A DNA stretch of 6,903 nt. Origin: an uncultured Pseudomonadota bacterium. GTDB lineage: Bacteria; Lernaellota; Lernaellaia; Lernaellales; Lernaellaceae. Below the pieces are notes generated by a model. The model did not search any database, had not been told where the DNA came from, and was given only the letters and a program-made list of their open reading frames with translations. A program made the translations under genes and the position numbers. Shown here piece after piece: positions 1-6,116 of the stretch (its first letter is position 1; every line of letters starts with the position of its first letter). The stretch lies in NCBI GenBank assembly GCA_937967875.1, contig CALBTQ010000648.1, forward strand, positions 1-6,903, read 5' to 3'.

Positions 1-43
1 TCGTATTCGGTGACTGGAGTTCAGACGTGTGCTCTTCCGATCT
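1..43. other. Illumina adapter contamination at contig end
   Basis: Bases 10-43 match, as I remember it, the full 34-nt Illumina i7-side TruSeq adapter, beginning GTGACTGGAGTTCAGACG and ending CTCTTCCGATCT. Bases 2-9 (CGTATTCG) sit exactly where an 8-base index would lie, and base 1 (T) fits the last base of the preceding P7 segment. Genomic sequence starts at 44, where the rho gene is entered in mid-codon. This stretch is synthetic: it marks a contig end and should be trimmed. Confidence 0.97.
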
Positions 44-945
44 CGGGTGATCGAGTCGAGCAGGATGACCACGTCGCGCTTGTGCTCGACAAGACGCTTG
101 GCTTTTTCCAGCACCATCTCGGCGACCTGCACGTGGCGGGTGGCCGGCTCGTCGAAGGTCGAGCTGATGACTTCGCCGCGCACGGAACGCGACATGTCGG
201 TTACTTCCTCGGGGCGCTCGTCGATGAGCAGCACGATGAGGATGATGTCTTTGTGGTTGCGCGTGATCGAGTTGGCGATCGCCTGCAGGATCATCGTCTT
301 GCCGGCTTTGGGCGGGCTGACGATCAAACCGCGCTGGCCCATGCCGATGGGGCAGACCAGATCGAGGATGCGCATCGAGTAGTTGTCGGCCTCGGTTTCG
401 AGGTTCAACTTCTCCATCGGATACAGCGGCGTCAGGTTGTCGAACAGGATCTTGTTGCGCGCCTGGTCGGGATCCTCATGGTTGATCGCCTCGACCTTAA
501 GCAGCGCGAAGTAGCGCTCGCCCTCTTTCGGCGGCCGAATCTGTCCGGCAATGGTGTCGCCGGTGCGCAGGTTGAAACGCCGGATCTGGCTCGGGCTGAC
601 GTAAATATCGTCGGGGCCGGGCAGGTAGTTGTAATCCGGCGCGCGCAGGAAGCCGAAGCCGTCGGGCAGGATTTCCAGCACGCCTTCGCCGTAGATCAGG
701 CCGTTGCGCTCGGTGTGCGCCTGCAGCAGGGCGAAGATGAGGTCCTGCTTGCGCATGCCGGTGGCGCCTTCGACGCCCAGTTCCTTGGCCATTTTGAGAA
801 GATCGTTGATCTTGCGCTTTTTGAGCGCTTTGATGTTCATCTCCTCGGCGGCAATTTCATCGCTCGACTTCTTTTTGCGGGACTTGGGCTCTTCTTGCTC
901 GATCTTTTCATCCAAATCCGGACCGTCGTCGAAAAGGTCGGACAT
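44..945 (-). CDS. rho: Transcription termination factor Rho, 3'-truncated by contig end
   Basis: Rho is a hexameric RNA-dependent ATPase/helicase that loads on nascent RNA and ends transcription. About 300 residues are present. Residues 1-35 are a charged extension (acidic, then a Lys/Arg cluster). The Rho N-terminal domain follows from about residue 36, with MRKQD at 64-68. The RNA-binding cold-shock-like domain contains GFGFLR (96-101), [21 protein letters not shown] (110-130) and [13 protein letters not shown] (137-149). The ATPase core has the P-loop PPKAGKT (211-217), DERPEE (242-247) and Walker B ILLDSITR (294-301). The protein stops there. The Q-loop, R-loop, arginine finger and C-terminus, roughly 150 residues by comparison with E. 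coli Rho, are missing because the adapter begins, not because of mutation. Start 945 is chosen for GGAG at 952-955, 6 nt upstream. An internal ATG at 840 aligns with the E. coli start but has GAGGAG directly abutting it, which is poor spacing. The gene lies downstream of rluD and pgeF on the same strand. Confidence 0.97.
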
Positions 946-1099
946 TTCGTACTCCGTATGAGGTTAAGATTGATGGTTTATGTTTTGCTTCACTACGCGT
1001 TTCTATCAAGGAATCATCGTCGGAACGCATCCGTTGATGGAAAGAAAATGTTTGCCAATACCCTAATTATCGGAAATTAACGCCACCCCACAAATCGCA

Positions 1100-1192
1100 T
1101 CCCGAGTTTGCCGATGACAGGGAGCTATAACAAGGCAGTTTTGTACGCTTCCCGGATAGGACGGTTAAAATTTAGTGACATCTCCCGAGTTT
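1100..1192. repeat. 10-bp direct repeat in the rho upstream region
   Basis: TCCCGAGTTT occurs at 1100-1109 and again at 1183-1192, 83 bp apart, within the 249-bp pgeF-rho spacer (946-1194). On the rho strand the copies read AAACTCGGGA, one followed by TG and the other by GATG. The repeat is real, but any function (protein site, RNA element or remnant of a small duplication) is unknown. I see no gene in this spacer. Confidence 0.4.
1140..1168 (-). promoter_or_regulatory. Weak candidate sigma70 promoter for rho
   Basis: Read on the minus strand, TTAACC (1168-1163, 4/6 to TTGACA), a 17-nt spacer and TACAAA (1145-1140, 4/6 to TATAAT) form a possible promoter in the 249-bp spacer between pgeF and rho. 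It would start near 1133 and give a rho leader of about 190 nt. The match is modest and could be chance. Read-through from rluD-pgeF is the alternative, since I see no clear intrinsic terminator after pgeF. Confidence 0.25.
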
Positions 1193-1194
1193 TG

Positions 1195-1956
1195 TCAAGC
1201 CATTAAAATAGCGGAAAGCTGCCGGCCGGTTCGGCCCTTGTCGCGGCGGTGCGAGAAGCAGCGCTCGTCGTCGGTGGTCGGACCGACCAGTTCGATGTTC
1301 TCGCGGCTGACCTCGTTGTGCAGCAGATCGTTGAGGGCCATGGTGCGCAGATCCAGGCGCGGCTTTTTGCGTTTTTCCGGCCACAACACGCCGCGCAATT
1401 CCGGGCGGTCGGTCAAAAACTGCTGCGCCAGTTCGCGACTCACTTCGTATTGTTCGGGGCCGATGGCCGGGCCGATCGCCGCCAGCAGATCGAAGGGGCG
1501 GCAGCAGAACAAGCGGGTGATGCGCTCGATCGCTCGCCCGATAATGCCGCCGTACAGGCCGCGCCAACCGGCGTGGATCGCGCCGACGAAATCGCCGTTT
1601 TCGGTGGTCAGCAGAAGCGGCACGCAATCGGCGGTTAAAACGCCCACGGCGACGCCGCGACGATCGGTCCACACCGCGTCGCCCGGTTCGCCGCGCACCA
1701 CGCCCGGCTCGACGCGATTGACGACCTGCACCGCCGCTCCGTGCACCTGTTGCGGCAGGTAGAGCGACGTCGCGCCCAGGTCGTCGAGCACCAGCGCCTC
1801 GTTGGCGGCCAGGAGCGCCGGATCGTCGTCGACGAGCGCGCCCATGTTCAGCGAGGCGAGCGCGCCTTCGCTATGGCCGCCGACGCGTCCGTAAAAACGC
1901 GCGATGACGCCGGTCGAATCGAGCAACAGCGAACGCCAGGCGAGGGGTTTAGACAT
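1195..1956 (-). CDS. pgeF: Peptidoglycan editing factor PgeF (YfiH/laccase-domain family)
   Basis: The 253-residue length is typical for the YfiH/DUF152 family. In E. coli this cytoplasmic enzyme removes L-Ser wrongly placed at position 1 of the UDP-MurNAc stem peptide. Related proteins have been called polyphenol oxidoreductases or purine nucleoside phosphorylases, so database names vary. The metal-site residues are all present: His72 in QQVHG, Cys111 in TADCVPLLL and His128 in AIHAGWRG. Other family motifs are GPAIGPEQYEV (162-172), LDLR (201-204) and the C-terminal CFSHRRDKGRTGRQ (233-246). The Cys-Thr pair often found just before this last block is not seen; GPTTDDE is there instead. The ATG at 1956 has GGAG at 1966-1963, 6 nt upstream, and overlaps the end of rluD by 8 bp, which points to translational coupling. 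RluD-PgeF adjacency is also known from E. coli. Confidence 0.93.
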   Translation of the reverse strand: MSKPLAWRSLLLDSTGVIARFYGRVGGHSEGALASLNMGALVDDDPALLAANEALVLDDLGATSLYLPQQVHGAAVQVVNRVEPGVVRGEPGDAVWTDRRGVAVGVLTADCVPLLLTTENGDFVGAIHAGWRGLYGGIIGRAIERITRLFCCRPFDLLAAIGPAIGPEQYEVSRELAQQFLTDRPELRGVLWPEKRKKPRLDLRTMALNDLLHNEVSRENIELVGPTTDDERCFSHRRDKGRTGRQLSAILMA

Positions 1957-2905
1957 TTTCCGCTCCGATCAAGGCAAGTATTTTTTTCAGATCGTCCGGT
2001 ATCGGGGCGAAAAATTCAAGGCGCCGGCCGTCGTGTGGATGCGTAAAGGCGAGGCGGCGCGCGTGCAGCGCCGGACGATCCAGCGCCTGACAGGCCAGAC
2101 GCAGCGGCGCATCCGCGATGTTCTTGAGCGAACGCACGCCGCCGTAGGTGTCGTCGCCGACCAGCGGCCAACCCGACTCGGCGCAATGCACGCGGATCTG
2201 GTGGGTGCGACCCGACAGCAACGTGCAGCGTAGCGCGCTGATGCCGCCGTGCGCGGTCTCCACCTTATATAAGGTCGTCGCGGCGCGTCCGTGGGTGGTG
2301 ACGCTGCTGATTTTCTTCCGTTCGCGCACGTGCCGGCCCAACGCCAGGTCGATGCGCCCTTCCTTCTGTTTGGGCGTGCCGACCACCAGGGCGAGGTAAA
2401 TTTTCTCGACCTCGCGCCCGGCGAACTGGCGTTGCAGCTCGATCAGCGCCCGGTGCGTTTTGGCGACGACCAGCGTGCCGGTCGTGCCCTTGTCGAGGCG
2501 ATGCACGATGCCCGGTCGCCCGTCGATGCTGTACTCGCGCAATTCCGGCACGTGATGAAGCAGGGCGTTGACCAGCGTGCCGTCCGGATTGCCCGGCGCG
2601 GGGTGTACGACCATCCCCGCCGCTTTGTTGATCACCAGCAGGTGCTCGTCGGCGTAAAGAATATCCAGCGCGATGTCCTGCGCCTCGGGTTCGCTTGCCG
2701 CGGGCGGATTCATCGTCACGGTCAGCGTCTGATCCGTCTGCACGGCGGCGGACGCTTTGGCCGAAGCGCCGTTGAGCGATACGTGACCTTCCTTGGCGAG
2801 CTTCGCGGCCTGGCTGCGCGTGAGCGAAGGCTCGAGCTCGGCCAGAGCGCGGTCGAGCCGCTGTCCGTCGAGGTTGGCGGGAACGATGAATCGTTTTTCT
2901 TCCAT
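1949..2905 (-). CDS. rluD: 23S rRNA pseudouridine synthase, RluD/RluA family
   Basis: The protein has 318 residues, close to the 326 of E. coli RluD, which makes pseudouridines in helix 69 of 23S rRNA (positions 1911, 1915, 1917). An S4 RNA-binding domain spans about residues 14-65 (RLDRAL, then RSQAAKLAKEGHVSLNG). The catalytic domain includes INKAAGMVVHPAPG (92-105), the signature GIVHRLDKGTTGTLVVAKT with nucleophile Asp138, and LLSGRTHQIRVH (229-240) followed by GDDTYGG. It is RluD/RluA-like with S4, but substrate positions within the family cannot be proved from motifs. The start at 2905 gives the usual RluD N-terminus (MEEKRFIVP) but has no Shine-Dalgarno. A promoter just upstream would make the mRNA leaderless. 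An in-frame GTG at 2968 with GGGAG 7 nt upstream would add 21 non-homologous-looking residues. The gene is divergent from gap and overlaps pgeF. Confidence 0.93.
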   Translation of the reverse strand: MEEKRFIVPANLDGQRLDRALAELEPSLTRSQAAKLAKEGHVSLNGASAKASAAVQTDQTLTVTMNPPAASEPEAQDIALDILYADEHLLVINKAAGMVVHPAPGNPDGTLVNALLHHVPELREYSIDGRPGIVHRLDKGTTGTLVVAKTHRALIELQRQFAGREVEKIYLALVVGTPKQKEGRIDLALGRHVRERKKISSVTTHGRAATTLYKVETAHGGISALRCTLLSGRTHQIRVHCAESGWPLVGDDTYGGVRSLKNIADAPLRLACQALDRPALHARRLAFTHPHDGRRLEFFAPIPDDLKKILALIGAENV

Positions 2906-2911
2906 GGCCGC

Positions 2912-2939
2912 ATTGTATCGACGCGTCGGCGACTGGCAA
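2912..2939 (-). promoter_or_regulatory. Sigma70-type promoter for rluD-pgeF(-rho), leaderless
   Basis: On the minus strand TTGCCA (2939-2934, 5/6) is followed by a 16-nt spacer and TACAAT (2917-2912, 5/6). Placing +1 seven bases past the -10 box gives position 2905, the A of the rluD ATG. This agrees with the lack of a Shine-Dalgarno before that ATG. The call rests on consensus matching only. Confidence 0.6.
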
Positions 2940-2948
2940 GATGTATTC

Positions 2949-2976
2949 TTGACATGGCGAATTTGCACGCTACACT
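2949..2976 (+). promoter_or_regulatory. Sigma70-type promoter for gap-pgk-tpiA
   Basis: A perfect TTGACA (2949-2954), a 16-nt spacer and TACACT (2971-2976, 4/6 to TATAAT) face the gap gene. The predicted start near 2983 leaves a leader of about 37 nt. Its -35 box lies 9 bp from the -35 of the opposite-facing rluD promoter. Confidence 0.65.
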
Positions 2977-2991
2977 CCCTGAGCGCGAAAG

Positions 2992-3003
2992 AAAAACGTT
3001 TTT
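2992..3003. promoter_or_regulatory. 12-bp perfect palindrome in the gap leader, possible operator
   Basis: AAAAACGTTTTT is a perfect palindrome lying about 10-20 nt past the predicted gap transcription start and just before the ribosome-binding region (AAAGGG, 3004-3009). With no loop it would be a poor RNA hairpin, so a dimeric DNA-binding protein is the likelier reader if it has a role at all. No specific regulator is recognised, and an AT-rich palindrome can arise by chance. Confidence 0.3.
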
Positions 3004-3019
3004 AAAGGGTTTTGATTTC

Positions 3020-4048
3020 ATGAGCAGACCGGTGGCGATCAACGGTTTCGGCCGCATCGGCCGCGCGTTCTTCCGTCATGCCTGGCGGCGGGAAGGATTT
3101 ACCATCGCGGCGATCAACGACGTGGCCGACACGCCGACGCTCGCGCACCTGCTCAAATACGATTCCGCGCACGGACGTTTTCCCGGCGAGGTGAGCACCG
3201 AGGGCGACCGGTTGATCGTCGACGGACAGGCGATCGATGTGTCGCATCAGGCCGATCCGCAGGGGTTGCCCTGGCGTGAAAAGAACATCTGGCTGGCGTT
3301 GGAAGCGACCGGCTGCAACAAGGGTTTCGATTTTCTGCAGAAGCACCGCGACGCCGGGGCCGAGCGCGTGCTGTTGTCGGCCAACGTGGCGGCGGACGAT
3401 CAAGAGCGCGTGCGCACGTTCGTGCTGGGCGTCAACGAGAGCACGTACGATCCGGCGCGCGACTTTATTCTCTCCAACGCAAGTTGCACGACCAACGCCC
3501 TGGCGCCGGTGCTGCGTTTGCTCGATGAAGCCTACACGGTGCTGGGCGCGAACTTCACGACGATCCACGCGTATACGCAAGGACAGAACCTGATCGACGG
3601 GCCCTGCGCCGATTTGCGCCGGGCGCGCGCGGCGGCGGCGAATATCGTACCGACTTCGACCGGCGCCACCGACGGGCTGGCCGTGCTGTTTCCGCATCTG
3701 CATGGGAAGATCGGCGGACTGTCGTTGCGGGTGCCGATCTTGAACGTCAGCTTGATTGATCTGTCGGTCGTGCTTAAAAGGTATGTAAAGGCGGATGACG
3801 TCAACGCACAATTGCGCGCTGCCGCCCAGGGGGATCTGCGGGGGATTTTATCGACCGTGAAAGATCCGGTGGTATCCGGCGATATGAACGGCTCGACTGC
3901 TTCGGCGACCGTGGATGAGGCGCTAACCCAGGTCGTGGCGGCGGACGGGTCGGGGTGGTTGCTCAAATTAATGCTTTGGTATGACAACGAAATCGGTTAT
4001 GTATCCCGGCTGATCGAACTCATCAACCATATGTTGCGAAAGGAATAA
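3020..4048 (+). CDS. gap: Glyceraldehyde-3-phosphate dehydrogenase, type I (divergent)
   Basis: The 342-residue protein should convert glyceraldehyde-3-phosphate, phosphate and NAD to 1,3-bisphosphoglycerate in the cytoplasm. The Rossmann start is INGFGRIGR (7-15), with IND at 32-34, which suggests NAD rather than NADP use. Also visible are LKYDSAHGRF (45-54), the catalytic block SNASCTTN with Cys156, TIHAYT with His183, DLRRARAAA (198-206), TSTGAT (212-217) and WYDNEIGY (320-327). Several normally fixed positions differ: SAPA is SANV (120-123), TGAAKAV is TGATDGL (214-220) and RVPTPNVS is RVPILNVS (237-244). The last, and the VKADDVN...AAAQG stretch, recall erythrose-4-phosphate dehydrogenase. 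Linkage to pgk and tpiA favours GAPDH, although E. coli epd also precedes pgk. The start is set by MSRPVAINGFGRIGR and a modest AAAGGG at 3004-3009. Codons open upstream of 3020 are antisense to rluD and not part of the gene. Confidence 0.92.
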   Translation: MSRPVAINGFGRIGRAFFRHAWRREGFTIAAINDVADTPTLAHLLKYDSAHGRFPGEVSTEGDRLIVDGQAIDVSHQADPQGLPWREKNIWLALEATGCNKGFDFLQKHRDAGAERVLLSANVAADDQERVRTFVLGVNESTYDPARDFILSNASCTTNALAPVLRLLDEAYTVLGANFTTIHAYTQGQNLIDGPCADLRRARAAAANIVPTSTGATDGLAVLFPHLHGKIGGLSLRVPILNVSLIDLSVVLKRYVKADDVNAQLRAAAQGDLRGILSTVKDPVVSGDMNGSTASATVDEALTQVVAADGSGWLLKLMLWYDNEIGYVSRLIELINHMLRKE

Positions 4049-4052
4049 AACG

Positions 4053-5234
4053 ATGGCCGTCAAATACATCGACGAACTGGAATTGGAAGGCAAACACATC
4101 TTTTTGCGGGCGGACCTCAATGTTCCTCTGGCCGACGGAAAAATCACCGACGATACGCGCATCCGCGCCGTGCTGCCCACGGTGCGCAAAGTGCTGCGCG
4201 ACGGCGGCCGGTTGGTCGTGGCCAGTCACCTGGGCCGACCCAAGGGCAAATACGACGAAAAATTGTCGTTGCTGCCCGTGGCCGAGCGGATGGCCGAACT
4301 GCTGGACCGCGACGTGATCATGGCTCCGGACGTCGTGTCCGACGGCGTCAAGGTCGTCGCCCAGCAGCTCAAGGACGGCGAAATCATGATGCTGGAAAAC
4401 CTGCGCTTCGTCCCCGGCGAAACGGCAAACGATCCGGAATTCGCCGCCAAACTGGCCGAGCTGGCCACCGTGTACGTCAACGACGCGTTCGGCAGCAGCC
4501 ACCGCGCCCACGCCAGCGTCGAGGCGCTGCCCCGCCTGCTGGAGGAAAAAGCGGCCGGTTATCTGATGCGCAAGGAATTGCGGTATTTGAAAGAGGCGCT
4601 GGCCGACCCCGAGCGGCCCTTCTGGGCGATTCTCGGCGGCGCGAAGGTCAGCGATAAAATCGGCGTGGTCAACACGCTGCTGGACAAGGTCGACGGTCTG
4701 ATCGTCGGCGGCGGCATGGCTTATACCTTCCTGGCCGCGAAGGGCTTCGAGGTGGGCAAGAGCCTGGTCGACGGCGGGCGCATCACCTACGCGCGCGAAA
4801 CGTTGGCCCGCGCCGAGAAAAAGGGCGTGCGGATTTTGCTGCCGGTCGATCATGTGGTCGCCGAAACGATCGCGGCCGACGCGACGGTGAAGGTCGTCGC
4901 CAATCAGGATTTCCCGACCGACATGATGGGCCTGGACATCGGCCCGGAGACGATTCGCGCATACACGGACGCGCTGGTCGGCGCCAAGACGATCGTCTGG
5001 AACGGCCCGATGGGCGTGTTCGAGCACGCGCCGTTCGCCGCGGGCACCATTGGCATCGCCAAAGCGGTGGCCGAGAGCGGTTCGATCACAATCGTCGGCG
5101 GCGGCGACTCGGTCAGCGCCGTGAAGAAAGCGGGCATGGCCGATAAAATCAGCCACATTTCCACCGGCGGCGGCGCCAGTCTGGAATTGCTGGAAGGCAA
5201 GGAATTGCCCGGCGTGACGGCGTTGGAAAGCTAA
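4053..5234 (+). CDS. pgk: Phosphoglycerate kinase
   Basis: The 393-residue protein is of normal length and complete. It transfers phosphate from 1,3-bisphosphoglycerate to ADP, giving 3-phosphoglycerate and ATP, the step after GAPDH. The N-terminal substrate domain carries [10 protein letters not shown] (17-26), SHLGRPKG (58-65), [11 protein letters not shown] (113-123) and [14 protein letters not shown] (142-155). The C-terminal nucleotide domain carries [12 protein letters not shown] (194-205), [10 protein letters not shown] (218-227), [10 protein letters not shown] (315-324), [10 protein letters not shown] (348-357) and the closing [18 protein letters not shown] (370-387). All family signatures are intact. 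The ATG lies 4 bp after the gap stop codon, and its ribosome-binding site (AAAGGA, 4039-4044) sits within the last codons of gap, so the two are tightly coupled in one operon. Confidence 0.98.
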   Translation: MAVKYIDELELEGKHIFLRADLNVPLADGKITDDTRIRAVLPTVRKVLRDGGRLVVASHLGRPKGKYDEKLSLLPVAERMAELLDRDVIMAPDVVSDGVKVVAQQLKDGEIMMLENLRFVPGETANDPEFAAKLAELATVYVNDAFGSSHRAHASVEALPRLLEEKAAGYLMRKELRYLKEALADPERPFWAILGGAKVSDKIGVVNTLLDKVDGLIVGGGMAYTFLAAKGFEVGKSLVDGGRITYARETLARAEKKGVRILLPVDHVVAETIAADATVKVVANQDFPTDMMGLDIGPETIRAYTDALVGAKTIVWNGPMGVFEHAPFAAGTIGIAKAVAESGSITIVGGGDSVSAVKKAGMADKISHISTGGGASLELLEGKELPGVTALES

Positions 5235-5264
5235 ACCATTTACGAATACACCAAGGAGAATCAC

Positions 5265-6023
5265 ATGACTCGCCGACCGATTTTAGCAGGCAACTGGAAA
5301 ATGTATTTATCGACCGCGCCGGCGCGGGATCTGGCCGCGGCGTTGGCGAAAAGCGTGGGCGACGTGAGCGACGCGGACGTCGTGCTCATTCCTTCGTTCA
5401 CCGTTTTGGGCGAAGTGCGCGAAGCGATCGCGGGCACGAACATCGGCCTGGGCGCGCAGAATTGCCACTACGAAGAGCAGGGCGCGTTCACCGGCGAAGT
5501 CGCGCCGCAGATGCTCGTCGACGCCGGCTGCCGGTATGTGGTCATCGGCCACAGCGAGCGGCGCCACATCTTCGGCGAGACCAGCGAGTTGTGCAACAAG
5601 AAGATCACGGCCGCGCTCAACGCCGGCCTGACGCCGATTTACTGCATCGGCGAACTGCTCGAAGAACGCGAAGCCGGCAACACCTTCGCCGTGCTGGAAG
5701 ATCAGCTCGACAAAGGACTGGCCGGCTTGTCGCTGGATCAGGCGCAAAAACTGGTCATCGCCTACGAGCCGGTCTGGGCCATCGGCACGGGCAAAGTGGC
5801 GACGCCGCAACAGGCGCAGGAAGTGCACGAGATGGTGCGCAACTGGCTCAGCGAGCGTTTCGACGCCGCCACGGCCAACGGCCTGCGCATCCAGTACGGC
5901 GGTTCGGTCAAGCCCGACAACGTCGACGAACTCATGGCGTGCCCGGACATCGACGGCGCGTTGGTCGGCGGCGCTTCGTTGAAGGCCGACAGTTTTGCGC
6001 GCATCGTACGCTTTGAAAAATAA
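5265..6023 (+). CDS. tpiA: Triosephosphate isomerase
   Basis: The 252-residue protein is a complete TIM-barrel enzyme that interconverts dihydroxyacetone phosphate and glyceraldehyde-3-phosphate, feeding GAPDH. Active-site residues are visible: Asn10 and Lys12 in AGNWKMY, His96 in IGHSERR and the catalytic Glu168 in [11 protein letters not shown], whose tail is the flexible lid loop. [17 protein letters not shown] (63-79) and the phosphate-binding YGGSVKPDN (211-219) and [10 protein letters not shown] (231-240) are intact. It starts 30 bp after pgk behind a strong AAGGAG (5252-5257, 7 nt from the ATG) and is the last gene of the gap-pgk-tpiA operon. The usual downstream neighbour secG is absent. 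The stop codon lies inside the left arm of the operon terminator. Confidence 0.98.
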   Translation: MTRRPILAGNWKMYLSTAPARDLAAALAKSVGDVSDADVVLIPSFTVLGEVREAIAGTNIGLGAQNCHYEEQGAFTGEVAPQMLVDAGCRYVVIGHSERRHIFGETSELCNKKITAALNAGLTPIYCIGELLEEREAGNTFAVLEDQLDKGLAGLSLDQAQKLVIAYEPVWAIGTGKVATPQQAQEVHEMVRNWLSERFDAATANGLRIQYGGSVKPDNVDELMACPDIDGALVGGASLKADSFARIVRFEK

Positions 6024-6054
6024 AGGCCGAGGCGGTCCCTCGCGTCTTTATTTT
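6017..6054 (+). terminator. Intrinsic terminator of the gap-pgk-tpiA operon
   Basis: AAATAAAG (6018-6025) pairs perfectly with CTTTATTT (6046-6053). After a small internal loop (GC against CGT or GCG-like bases), CGAGG pairs with CCTCG around a CGGTC loop. The descending arm ends in a T-rich run, TTTATTTT. The ascending arm contains the tpiA TAA stop (6021-6023). The A-rich left side would let it work in either direction. Confidence 0.75.
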
Positions 6055-6081
6055 GCGATGGAAAATACCGATTTTACCCTC

Positions 6082-6110
6082 TTGTAAGTCGCCATCGCCT
6101 AGGGTACAAT
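6082..6110 (+). promoter_or_regulatory. Sigma70-type promoter for rpsA
   Basis: TTGTAA (6082-6087, 4/6), a 17-nt spacer and TACAAT (6105-6110, 5/6) lie just after the tpiA terminator. The predicted start is near 6117, giving a leader of about 180 nt before rpsA. TACAAT is the same -10 sequence as in the rluD promoter. Confidence 0.65.
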
Positions 6111-6116
6111 GCATCC

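Noticed and set aside
10..1080. 356-residue plus-strand ORF starting [12 protein letters not shown]
   Set aside because: Its start is adapter sequence and the rest is antisense to rho. The composition is typical of a GC-rich shadow frame.
1172..1762. Overlapping ORFs on both strands across pgeF (166 and 195 aa)
   Set aside because: Arg/Ser/Pro-rich shadow frames of pgeF, which has all its family motifs in the chosen frame.
2906..2968. GTG start of rluD at 2968 with GGGAG upstream
   Set aside because: It has a fair ribosome-binding site, but the 21 added residues do not look like RluD, and a good promoter -10 box lies inside them. Kept only as an alternative.
2291..3019. Upstream in-frame extension of gap by 243 codons
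   Set aside because: The extension is antisense to rluD and lies upstream of the gap promoter. GAPDH homology begins at 3020.
4023..5264. 413-residue minus-strand ORF opposite pgk
   Set aside because: It mirrors pgk almost end to end, has no recognisable motif, and is rich in His/Asp/Arg/Gln as expected from the antisense frame of a GC-rich gene.
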